DNA of 5,268 nt from an uncultured Oscillospiraceae bacterium (GTDB lineage Bacteria > Bacillota > Clostridia > Oscillospirales > Oscillospiraceae), in assembly GCA_900759385.1 (NCBI GenBank), contig CAAEUZ010000063.1, forward strand, positions 1 to 5,268. The letters are read 5' to 3'. Below are positions 1-5,268 of this stretch, one piece after another. Made by a program: the position numbers and the translations under genes. Positions within the stretch are counted from its first letter, which is position 1. Each line of letters begins with the position of its first letter. Below the pieces are notes generated by a model that was not told where the DNA came from, did not search any database, and was given only the letters and a program-made list of their open reading frames with translations.

Positions 1-15
1 CGGGGTATCACCCCG
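1..15. other. Short hairpin at the window edge, possible CLC terminator stem
   Basis: CGGGGT (1-6), ATC, ACCCCG (10-15) form a perfect 6-bp stem with a 3-base loop. It lies 45-59 bases beyond the CLC stop codon on the minus strand and could be its terminator if a T tract follows outside the window. On the plus strand only GCAAAAGCTTT follows. Not resolvable here. Confidence 0.3.
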
Positions 16-59
16 GCAAAAGCTTTCCATCGGCCGCGCAGCAGCGTACGCCGGGCGCC

Positions 60-1313
60 TTACTTGGCGTGTATGTCTATGTACTCGGCCTTGAGCTTGG
101 AGTAAATGATCTTCTGGCTGCGGTAGAGCCCGGAGTATCCGGAGAGCATATAGGCAATGGCGGCCGCCACGGCGAAATACACCACCCCGCCGGAGCCGAA
201 GAGCTCGACGGCCAGTATAACCGAGGCCACGGGGCAGTTCACCGCGCCGCAGAAGAGCGCCGCCAGCCCCAGTGCGGCGGCGAAGCCCGCCGGTATGCCC
301 AGCAGGGGCCCCAGCACGCAGCCCAGGGTGGAGCCGATAAAGAAGGTCGGCACCATCTCACCGCCCCTGAACCCGCAGCCAAGCGTCACCGCCGTGAACA
401 CGAGCTTGAGCGCAAAATCCCACGGCCGGGCACTGCCCTGCTCTATGGCGGCGGCTATGACGTCCGTGCCCGCGCCGTTATAGTCCGCCGTCCCCGTCAT
501 GTAAGTGAGGGCGATAACCGCGCAGCCGCCCAGCACGGCGCGCAGCACGCTGTGTGGAACGAGCTTTTTAAAGAGCTTCTCGCTGCCGTGCATGGTGACG
601 CACAGGAGCACGCTCATCAGCGCGCAGGCCACGCCGAGCAGGGCCACGCGCCAGAGCATATCCGCCGTGAGCGCCGGGGCCGTGACGGCAAAGCGCGTCG
701 GCGCCAGATTGAACAGGCTGGTCACACCGTAGGCCGCCAGCGCCGAACCGAGACAGGGCACGAGGCCGGCGTAGTAGACCTCGCCGACGCTGATTACCTC
801 CAGCGCAAAGATCGTGGCCGTGAGCGGCGTGCCGAAGAGGGCGGAAAACAGCGCGCTCATGCCGCACAGGGTCGCCAGGCGCCGGTCCTTGTCGTCGAGC
901 CGGAAGAGGCGCGCGATATTCTGCCCCAGACCGCCGCCTATCTGCAGCGCCGCGCCCTCGCGCCCGGCGCTGCCGCCGCACAGGTGGGTGGCAGCAGTGG
1001 ACACAAAGATGACCGGCACCAGCAGCAGCCTTATGCCGCGGCCCTCGTGTATGGCGTCTATCACCGTGTCGGTGCCCAGCCCGTCCAGCTTGGTCAGGCG
1101 GTAGAGCAGGGCGATGGCCGCGCCCGCCAGAGGCAGCAGCCACAGCAGCCACGGGTGCGCCTGCCTCAGCTCCGTGGCCGAGGCCACGCTGGCATAGAAG
1201 GCCGAACCTACCAGCCCGCCGGCCACGCCGGTGACCGCCGCCACCGCCAGCCACTTTGCCAGCGCCCGCGCGTAGACAGCGGCCGCTTTTATGGGGAAAC
1301 AGGGTTTTTTCAA
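60..1313 (-). CDS. CLC-family anion transporter, probably a CLC-F-type fluoride/proton antiporter
   Basis: Integral membrane CLC transporter of 417 residues from a TTG start at 1313; no C-terminal CBS domains, as in short bacterial CLCs. Seen: the two inverted halves each carry a related element, GLGTD (78-82) and GAGTD (281-285). The gating-glutamate motif is GREGAALQIGG (117-127, Glu119), followed by FGTPL (160-164), GGEMVP (317-322) and SGYSGLY (391-397). Family knowledge: chloride CLCs have GSGIP, GREGP and GxFxP; fluoride-specific CLC-F proteins have lost the GSGIP serine and read like GREGT-A-x-Q and GGEVTP. This protein fits the CLC-F pattern, so F-/H+ exchange that lowers cytoplasmic fluoride is the best inference. 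A fluC channel gene at 5040 supports this. An open frame reaches 1433 but overlaps the upstream terminator and has no ribosome site there. TTG 1313 follows AAAAAGGGG by 9 bases. The start is uncertain because a better-placed ATG at 1317 is out of frame. Family sure; fluoride specificity moderately sure. Confidence 0.9.
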   Translation of the reverse strand: MKKPCFPIKAAAVYARALAKWLAVAAVTGVAGGLVGSAFYASVASATELRQAHPWLLWLLPLAGAAIALLYRLTKLDGLGTDTVIDAIHEGRGIRLLLVPVIFVSTAATHLCGGSAGREGAALQIGGGLGQNIARLFRLDDKDRRLATLCGMSALFSALFGTPLTATIFALEVISVGEVYYAGLVPCLGSALAAYGVTSLFNLAPTRFAVTAPALTADMLWRVALLGVACALMSVLLCVTMHGSEKLFKKLVPHSVLRAVLGGCAVIALTYMTGTADYNGAGTDVIAAAIEQGSARPWDFALKLVFTAVTLGCGFRGGEMVPTFFIGSTLGCVLGPLLGIPAGFAAALGLAALFCGAVNCPVASVILAVELFGSGGVVYFAVAAAIAYMLSGYSGLYRSQKIIYSKLKAEYIDIHAK

Positions 1314-1322
1314 GCATTTACA

Positions 1323-1331
1323 CCCCTTTTT
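1323..1331 (-). promoter_or_regulatory. Ribosome binding site of the CLC gene
   Basis: AAAAAGGGG on the minus strand lies 9 bases before the in-frame TTG (1313) and 5 bases before an ATG (1317) that is in another frame. It argues against the start at 1433, which has no comparable site. The spacing favours the ATG, which creates the start problem described in the findings. Confidence 0.6.
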
Positions 1332-1346
1332 CTCAAACACAGAGAC

Positions 1347-1373
1347 TTTATCACATCTGCCGGTCCATTGCAA
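1347..1373 (-). promoter_or_regulatory. Putative promoter of the CLC gene
   Basis: On the minus strand, TTGCAA (1368-1373) and GATAAA (1347-1352) are separated by 15 bases. The -10 is preceded by TGT, giving an extended -10. Each hexamer matches 4 of 6 consensus bases. It lies between the terminator of the preceding gene and the ribosome site of the CLC gene, where a separate promoter is needed. The predicted leader is about 30 bases, too short to hold a riboswitch. Confidence 0.4.
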
Positions 1374-1394
1374 GCGCCGCGGGAAAAAGAGCGC

Positions 1395-1426
1395 AAAAAG
1401 GCGCCCCGGCGTGAAGCCGGTGCGCC
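1395..1426 (-). terminator. Rho-independent terminator of the propeller gene
   Basis: Read on the minus strand: GGCGC-A-CCGGC, loop TTCAC, GCCGG-G-GCGCC, then TTTTT. The stem is two 5-bp GC-only blocks separated by one mismatch (1421 against 1405), followed directly by five T. It begins 15 bases after the propeller gene's stop codon at 1442. On the plus strand no T tract follows, so it acts in one direction. It separates the rhomboid-propeller unit from the CLC gene. Confidence 0.88.
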
Positions 1427-1441
1427 CCCGCACCTGCCGGC

Positions 1442-3259
1442 CTATGTCAGCTGTACGCCCCAGATGGCGCCGTTGCGGTGGCCGACAACTATCCAGTTGT
1501 TATAGACGGCGGGGCTGGCCTCGAACTTGCCGCCGCAGTTTATGGCGTCGTACTGCTCGCCCGTGAGGCCGTCGAGCAGGTACATGTACTGTCCCAGCGT
1601 GCAGTAGATAACGTAGCCGTTGCCGTCCTGGTCATATACCAGGGTCGGCGTGGACCAGCTGTAGACCTGGGTGTTCATGGTCCAGACCTCCTCGCCGGTC
1701 TCCTTGTCCAGGGCCAGGAGCGTGCCGCCCTCGCTGCTGGGGTAGCGGGCCATGGAGAGATATATGAGCCCGTCCAGGCTGCCCTGGCCGAGGGCTATGC
1801 TGCTCTGAGCGCCGCCGGAGAGGCCGTCCGCGCTGTAGCAGGTGTAGTTTACCTGCCAGACTATCTCACCCGTCTCGGCGTCTATCTTCCAGACCGGTAT
1901 CTCCGCCGTGGTCCAGCTGCGCCAGCCGATGTGATAACTGGTGGAGATATAGAGGTACGGGTGCCCGTCCTCGAAGTCCAGTACGGGGGTGCAGTTGGAG
2001 TCGTCCAATATGTCCTGCACCCAGACCAGCTCCAGCGTGTCGAGGTTGAGGCACATGAAGTGGCCGCCGTTGTCGGCCAGGAAGATATATCCCTGCCACA
2101 CTATGGGCGAGGCCTCAAAGCCCAGCCAGTACTGGCCCGTGCTCTGGTGGCGCAGCGACTCGTAGCGCCACTTGACCGTGCGCGAGGGGTTGATGCTGAC
2201 GGTGCCGGCCTCGGCGTCGTACTCCGTGCCCAGCGTGATGATATACAGCAGGCCGTTCTCGCCGGCCCAGATGAGCTTATCCGTGTCCGCGTCTATCAGC
2301 GGAGCGGCGTCGAACATCGGCCAGGGGCGCAGGGCAAAGCCGTAGTTGTCGTCGTTGCCGAACTCATACATGATGCTGCCGTCGATGAGGCTTATGATGA
2401 ACACATGGCTGGCGCCGCGGGTGCTGTCATAGCCGCTGCCGATATAGAGTATGGGGTAACCGCGCGGGTCGAGCGTGCCCGTGCCCTTGAAGGTATAGCC
2501 GATGAAGAGCGCGTCACGTGTCTCCTTGCCGGTCTCCAGCTCCAGGAAGTAGACGTAGCCGTCCATGGAAGGGTAAATTACCTCCACCAGCGTCTCCTGG
2601 CTGCGGGCCCAGTCGTGCATGTTGGTCATGTTCTGCCGCGTCTCATAGGGCCACTCGGCTATGAGCGGCTGGCCTGTCCAGCCGTTGCCGGACCAGTAGG
2701 CGCCGTCGCTGCCCATCAGCGAGCCCGTAGTGTGCGTCCAGTATGTGCCGAACTGCTTCTGCGTCATGCTGGCCGTACCGTAGCTTGCGCTGGAGCGCAG
2801 GTTGTTGCCGCGGAAGCACATGATGCCCGGTATCTGGGCGTACTCCTCTGGATAGCCCATGTAGATGCCCGTGTCATCCTCGTAGGCCTCACCGTCCGCG
2901 AGGGTCGTGCCGTCCACCTGAATATCGGTGTAGGCGATGTAGTTGGAGGACTCCGTGGAGTCCACCGCGTGCGGCTCAAAGGGCTCCGGGGTAGGCGTCG
3001 GCGTGGGCTCCGCCGTGGCCGCCGGCGTAGCGTCCGGGTCTGCGGGCGTCTCCTGCGGCCCGGGCTCCTGCGTATTCACGGGAGTTTCCGCGGGCCTTGA
3101 GGCGGGGTCATAGGTCGCGTTCTGGTACACGATGAACATCAGCACCACCACCAGCGCAACGAAGACAATTCCCAGTATCACTGCGCGCGCCGGGGACTGT
3201 GGCGCGCGCGAATAATCCGTCTTTCCGTTAGATCTCTTTTTCCCTGAAGGCATTTTCAA
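1442..3259 (-). CDS. Membrane-anchored PQQ-like beta-propeller protein
   Basis: A 605-residue protein, probably exposed outside the membrane. Seen: a short basic N-terminus (KKRSNGK), one hydrophobic segment at about 26-46 with no lipobox, taken as a signal anchor, a Pro/Thr/Glu-rich linker at about 52-98 with TPTPTP, then a beta-propeller region. PQQ-type blade motifs of the form G-x-hydrophobic-x-x-LD-x-x-TG-E-x-x-W recur at about 233-248, 398-413, 456-468, 511-526 and 557-571. An FRGN element (149-152) precedes the blades. Asp-rich loops such as DADTD (323-327) and DQDGNG (543-548) could bind calcium. Family knowledge: this fold serves quinoprotein dehydrogenases and scaffolds such as BamB; no dehydrogenase context is present, so a binding or scaffold role is more likely. 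The start is TTG 3259, 4 bases after GGTGG; ATG at 3253, 10 bases after it, is an alternative that removes two residues. It follows the rhomboid-like gene by 40 bases without a terminator and ends in a strong one. Ligand and role unknown. Confidence 0.9.
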   Translation of the reverse strand: MKMPSGKKRSNGKTDYSRAPQSPARAVILGIVFVALVVVLMFIVYQNATYDPASRPAETPVNTQEPGPQETPADPDATPAATAEPTPTPTPEPFEPHAVDSTESSNYIAYTDIQVDGTTLADGEAYEDDTGIYMGYPEEYAQIPGIMCFRGNNLRSSASYGTASMTQKQFGTYWTHTTGSLMGSDGAYWSGNGWTGQPLIAEWPYETRQNMTNMHDWARSQETLVEVIYPSMDGYVYFLELETGKETRDALFIGYTFKGTGTLDPRGYPILYIGSGYDSTRGASHVFIISLIDGSIMYEFGNDDNYGFALRPWPMFDAAPLIDADTDKLIWAGENGLLYIITLGTEYDAEAGTVSINPSRTVKWRYESLRHQSTGQYWLGFEASPIVWQGYIFLADNGGHFMCLNLDTLELVWVQDILDDSNCTPVLDFEDGHPYLYISTSYHIGWRSWTTAEIPVWKIDAETGEIVWQVNYTCYSADGLSGGAQSSIALGQGSLDGLIYLSMARYPSSEGGTLLALDKETGEEVWTMNTQVYSWSTPTLVYDQDGNGYVIYCTLGQYMYLLDGLTGEQYDAINCGGKFEASPAVYNNWIVVGHRNGAIWGVQLT

Positions 3260-3299
3260 TACACCACCGGTTCAATCTTTATGTCCGGCCATGTCCGTT

Positions 3300-4160
3300 T
3301 TATTCCGTAAAGTGGACGTGGTTGTTTATATGGTCCTGGCAGAAGCAGTGCACTCCCACGCAGCGGGAACAATATCGGAACTCCAGGTCGGGGTAGTCCG
3401 TGTCCGTGCGGCCGCAGACGGCACACTTGCGCGTGTATCCGGCCGTGCGCTGCTCGTACTTTATCTTCTGCACCTCGCGCTTGAAGTTGACGGTCTTGGC
3501 CCGCTGCTGGCGCGAGCGCGGCATGACTATGCGGATGAGGGTATCGCCGCAGAAGAGGAAGTAGTTGAGTATGGCGACAAGGGGCATGAAGCTCATCATG
3601 CCGGCGCCGTTTCCTATGTTCACCGCTATGGCATAGACGAAATAGGCAGCGTCCAGCAGTGCCAGCCACTTCATCTTGATGGGTATGATATAGAAGAGCA
3701 GCACCCTCTGGTCGGGGAACAGGGTGGCGAAGGCGAAGAACATGCTCAGGTTGATGTAGGTGGAGCTCAGCCCGCCGCGGCGCCCGTCCACAAAGTAGGC
3801 GATGAGACCGTACACCACCGTGAGCAGCATGCCCATGAGATAGTATATGGTGAAGCGTCCGCTGCCCCACTCCCTCTCCAGCACTGAGCCGACGAAGTAG
3901 TAGAAATAAAGGAAGAGCACCACAGAGATCAGGCTGTAGCTCTGGGGGATAAAAATAAAGGTGATAAGCCTCCACACCTGGCCGTGCAGCACCGCCGCCG
4001 CGTCAAAGGCGAGATAGCTCGTCAGAGTACGTGTAGTGTCCATCAGGCTGAGCAGCCACACGGCCGCGGTGCCGAAGACGACATACAGCATGAGATTGTT
4101 TATGCCGAAACGCGGGTGCTTATAACAGAACAGGTCCACCCGCTTCATGAAGCCGCGCAT
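3300..4160 (-). CDS. Rhomboid-fold membrane protein, probably a pseudoprotease, with C-terminal zinc-ribbon-like tail
   Basis: A 286-residue polytopic membrane protein. Seen: hydrophobic segments at about 24-42, 64-92, 103-124, 132-148, 152-161, 167-182 and 188-205; VWRLITF (62-68), typical of the rhomboid loop; GSVLEREWGSGRF (91-103), matching the conserved E-x-x-W/G-S/T region; then a soluble basic tail. The expected catalytic GxSG is replaced by GGLSST (129-134), and the usual His of the last core helix by NIGNG (181-185). I infer an inactive rhomboid, possibly a membrane adaptor or chaperone like iRhoms or derlins. The tail holds CxxC (246-249) and CxxC (264-267), then HCFCQDH (271-277) and HVH (281-283), a probable metal-binding module facing the cytoplasm. 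The start is ATG 4160 because GGAGG (4168-4172) lies 7 bases upstream; the upstream in-frame ATG at 4193 has no such site. First gene of a unit with the propeller gene. Fold fairly sure, loss of activity inferred. Confidence 0.85.
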   Translation of the reverse strand: MRGFMKRVDLFCYKHPRFGINNLMLYVVFGTAAVWLLSLMDTTRTLTSYLAFDAAAVLHGQVWRLITFIFIPQSYSLISVVLFLYFYYFVGSVLEREWGSGRFTIYYLMGMLLTVVYGLIAYFVDGRRGGLSSTYINLSMFFAFATLFPDQRVLLFYIIPIKMKWLALLDAAYFVYAIAVNIGNGAGMMSFMPLVAILNYFLFCGDTLIRIVMPRSRQQRAKTVNFKREVQKIKYEQRTAGYTRKCAVCGRTDTDYPDLEFRYCSRCVGVHCFCQDHINNHVHFTE

Positions 4161-4167
4161 TTGCAGT

Positions 4168-4172
4168 CCTCC
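4168..4172 (-). promoter_or_regulatory. Ribosome binding site of the rhomboid-like gene
   Basis: GGAGG on the minus strand sits 7 bases before the ATG at 4160. It decides the start against the longer in-frame option at 4193, which would place this site inside the coding sequence. Confidence 0.85.
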
Positions 4173-4198
4173 AAACGAAGTTTTAAAACGCATATCAT

Positions 4199-4225
4199 AT
4201 TATCACATAAGCGCGCACTTTTCCA
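4199..4225 (-). promoter_or_regulatory. Putative promoter of the rhomboid-propeller unit
   Basis: On the minus strand the -10 is GATAAT (4199-4204), 5 of 6 consensus bases, preceded by TGT (4205-4207) as an extended -10. A weak -35, TGGAAA (4220-4225), lies 15 bases upstream. Transcription would start about 30 bases before the chosen ATG at 4160, consistent with that start and not with the ATG at 4193. Confidence 0.55.
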
Positions 4226-4240
4226 GATATATTTGTAAAC

Positions 4241-4269
4241 TTGCGCGGCACGCGGGGGCGTGGTATAAT
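4241..4269 (+). promoter_or_regulatory. Strong extended -10 promoter of the DUF2461 gene
   Basis: TTGCGC (4241-4246), 17 bases, then TATAAT (4264-4269), a perfect -10 hexamer preceded by TGG (4261-4263), giving a full TGn extended -10. The weak -35 half is compensated by the extended -10. The ATG at 4302 follows 32 bases after the -10. It is back to back with the minus-strand promoter at 4199-4225, so both transcription units could share a regulator; no clear operator palindrome is visible between them. Confidence 0.8.
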
Positions 4270-4301
4270 TTCAGCGCAATTCAGACAGGATGTGACAGAT
4301 T

Positions 4302-4988
4302 ATGCCCTTTACGGAAGAGACCCTTGACTTCATGGCCCTCAACCGGGTCATGGACTCGCGCGAGTGGTTCCACCAGCACCGTGGCGAATACCTCAGGCTG
4401 GTTGTGGAGCCCATGGCCGAGCTCGTCGAGGACATGGCCCCGGCCATGTGGAAAATCGACCCCTCGCTCATCATCATCCCCAAGGTGGGCAAGAGCATCT
4501 CGCGCATCTGGCGCGACACCCGCCGCGGCCCGGGACTGCCCATTTACCGCGACGTCATGTGGATAACGCTCCTGCGCGCCAAATATGAGGGCTACCCGAG
4601 CTTCTGGTTTGAGTTCTCGCCCCGCTGCCTGCGCTGGGGCTGCGGCTGGTATCAGACCGACCCCGCCATAATGGAATGCATACGCGGGATGATTCTCGCC
4701 CACGACCCGGACTGGCTGGCGGCCCTGGAGGCGTTTGAAAAACAGAGGGTGTTCTCCCTCGAGGACGAGCGCTACAAGCGCACACGCCACCCGGACGCGC
4801 CGGAAAACGAGCGCAGCTGGCTGGACCAGAAGAGCCTCTGCCTCACCCATGAGGAGACCGGTCTGGACCTGCTCTATTCGGACAAGCTCTCCGGCACGCT
4901 CACCCGCGATTTCGGGCGCATAGTCCCGGTGTATGACTTCTTCCTCAAGGCTGTGGGCCTGGCCCGCCTGAATGAGCACGTGAATTGA
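4302..4988 (+). CDS. DUF2461 family protein
   Basis: A 228-residue soluble protein with no signal or membrane segment, the usual length for DUF2461 (TIGR02453 type). Seen: an N-terminal helix with N-x-x-x-x-S-R-EWF (14-23), matching the family's N-x-R-x-WF pattern, then HRGEY (26-30) and EPMAELVEDM (36-45); the core RIWRDTR (68-74); and the aromatic stretch PSFWFEFSP (99-107) ahead of GCGWYQ (113-118). In typical members the core continues RDxRFSKDKTPYK; here it reads R-G-P-G-L-P-I-Y-R, so the lysine-rich half is altered. Function of the family is unknown, and I assign none. The start is fixed by an in-frame TGA at 4293-4295; a modest AGGA (4287-4290) lies 11 bases upstream. It is followed after 51 bases by the fluoride channel gene on the same strand, so the two may be co-transcribed, though a hairpin lies between them. 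Confidence 0.85.
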   Translation: MPFTEETLDFMALNRVMDSREWFHQHRGEYLRLVVEPMAELVEDMAPAMWKIDPSLIIIPKVGKSISRIWRDTRRGPGLPIYRDVMWITLLRAKYEGYPSFWFEFSPRCLRWGCGWYQTDPAIMECIRGMILAHDPDWLAALEAFEKQRVFSLEDERYKRTRHPDAPENERSWLDQKSLCLTHEETGLDLLYSDKLSGTLTRDFGRIVPVYDFFLKAVGLARLNEHVN

Positions 4989-4994
4989 CGGCTG

Positions 4995-5019
4995 CCGCGC
5001 CGTAAAGTTCCCGGCGCGG
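4995..5019 (+). promoter_or_regulatory. GC-only hairpin between the DUF2461 and fluoride channel genes
   Basis: CCGCGCCG (4995-5002), a 9-base loop TAAAGTTCC, then CGGCGCGG (5012-5019): a perfect 8-bp stem, extendable by TG/CA if G5020 is bulged. Only CACTTT follows, so it is a poor intrinsic terminator. It ends 9 bases before the AGGAGG of the next gene. It could partly attenuate readthrough, stabilise mRNA or protect the downstream message. It does not match the fluoride riboswitch. Confidence 0.5.
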
Positions 5020-5028
5020 GCACTTTGC

Positions 5029-5034
5029 AGGAGG
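5029..5034 (+). promoter_or_regulatory. Ribosome binding site of the fluoride channel gene
   Basis: A full AGGAGG lies 5 bases before the ATG at 5040, which fixes the start of a gene cut off by the window edge. It predicts strong translation. Confidence 0.88.
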
Positions 5035-5039
5035 TTAAC

Positions 5040-5268
5040 ATGCTTGACTGCCTTATAATCGGCCTGGGCGGCTTTGCCGGCTCCGTGCTGCGGTACCTGG
5101 CGGGGAAAATCCCTCTGGGCGGCAGCGGCGGCTTCCCTGTCGGCACGCTGCTGATAAACGTGCTGGGCTCCTTCGTCATCGGGCTGGCCGCCGCCCTGGC
5201 CGCCAGGTACTCCGGGCTCAGCCCCCGGCTCATGCTTTTCATCCGCGTGGGCCTCTGCGGCGGGTTTA
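5040..5268 (+). CDS. crcB: Fluoride ion channel CrcB/FluC (partial, 3' end outside window)
   Basis: The first 76 codons of a small membrane channel that lets fluoride leave the cytoplasm. Known of the family: about 120-130 residues, four transmembrane helices, working as an antiparallel dual-topology dimer. Seen: helix 1 motif GGFAGSVLRY (10-19), the GG-x-x-G-x-x-x-RY signature; helix 2 motif GTLLINVLGSF (35-45), with the Asn and G-S-F of the family; and the start of the helix 3 motif GLCGGF (71-76), normally continuing TTFSTF. About 50 residues are missing because the window ends. The start is ATG 5040, after AGGAGG. It follows the DUF2461 gene by 51 bases. Many genomes carry two tandem crcB genes, so a second copy may lie just beyond the window. 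No crcB-type riboswitch is visible upstream. Identification is firm. Confidence 0.95.
   Translation, partial: MLDCLIIGLGGFAGSVLRYLAGKIPLGGSGGFPVGTLLINVLGSFVIGLAAALAARYSGLSPRLMLFIRVGLCGGF

Noticed and set aside
1314..1433. N-terminal extension of the CLC protein to the ATG at 1433
   Set aside because: It would run through the terminator (1395-1426) and putative promoter (1347-1373), has no ribosome site, and adds 40 residues unlike a CLC N-terminus.
69..1505. Long plus-strand open frame (478 codons) opposite the CLC gene
   Set aside because: It is antisense to a clearly recognised transporter, rich in His/Gln/Arg/Gly/Ala as expected of a GC-rich shadow frame, shows no domain, and would cross the terminator of the propeller gene.
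2964..3012. Repeat-like DNA encoding TPTPTPEP
   Set aside because: It is a low-complexity Pro/Thr stalk in the propeller protein, explained by protein function rather than a DNA repeat or CRISPR array.
1478..3100. Plus-strand open frame of 540 codons opposite the propeller gene
   Set aside because: Composition is Val/Ala/Arg/Gly-rich without recognisable motifs; the minus-strand frame has an anchor, linker and repeated blade motifs. Shadow frame.
3256..3975. Minus-strand frame of 239 codons overlapping the rhomboid-like gene
   Set aside because: It is a His/Arg/Pro-rich alternative frame of the same DNA; the overlapping frame has coherent membrane segments and an ideal GGAGG.
4161..4193. 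Start of the rhomboid-like protein at ATG 4193
   Set aside because: No ribosome site precedes it, the -10 box would lie only 5 bases upstream, and GGAGG inside it serves the ATG at 4160.
4281..4979. Minus-strand frame of 232 codons opposite the DUF2461 gene
   Set aside because: The plus-strand frame matches DUF2461 and has a strong promoter; the antisense frame has neither motif nor ribosome site.
4985..5039. Fluoride riboswitch before crcB
   Set aside because: Specifically looked for because of the gene; conserved GATG-containing segments and the pseudoknot arrangement are absent and the space is too short.

Overview
The window is GC-rich, gene-dense bacterial DNA. Its proteins, Gly/Ala-rich codon use, strong Shine-Dalgarno sites and a membrane-anchored PQQ-like propeller with a Pro/Thr linker suggest a Gram-positive gut-type Clostridia (Oscillospirales-like). 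This placement is an inference from style; there is no rRNA or marker gene to test it.

Left part, minus strand, in transcription order from about 4200 down to 60: a rhomboid-fold membrane protein that appears catalytically dead and carries a C-terminal zinc-ribbon-like tail (3300-4160); a membrane-anchored PQQ-like beta-propeller protein (1442-3259), 40 bases downstream and probably in the same transcript; a clear intrinsic terminator (1395-1426); then a separately promoted CLC-family anion transporter (60-1313) whose motifs resemble the fluoride/proton antiporter branch (CLC-F) more than ordinary chloride CLCs.

Right part, plus strand: a divergent promoter region (about 4199-4269) with a near-ideal extended -10 drives a DUF2461 protein (4302-4988). 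After a 51-base gap containing a perfect 8-bp hairpin comes the start of a fluoride channel gene, crcB/fluC (5040 to the window end, cut off).

The functional theme is probable fluoride export: a CLC-F-like antiporter and a Fluc channel lie within 4 kb of each other but in separate transcription units, and neither has a recognisable fluoride riboswitch. Between them lies a two-gene envelope unit of unknown role (pseudorhomboid plus propeller). No mobile elements, CRISPR arrays, tRNA or rRNA genes were seen. No gene-free stretch exceeds 300 bases; the largest gaps are 1314-1441 and 4161-4301, both filled by regulatory signals.
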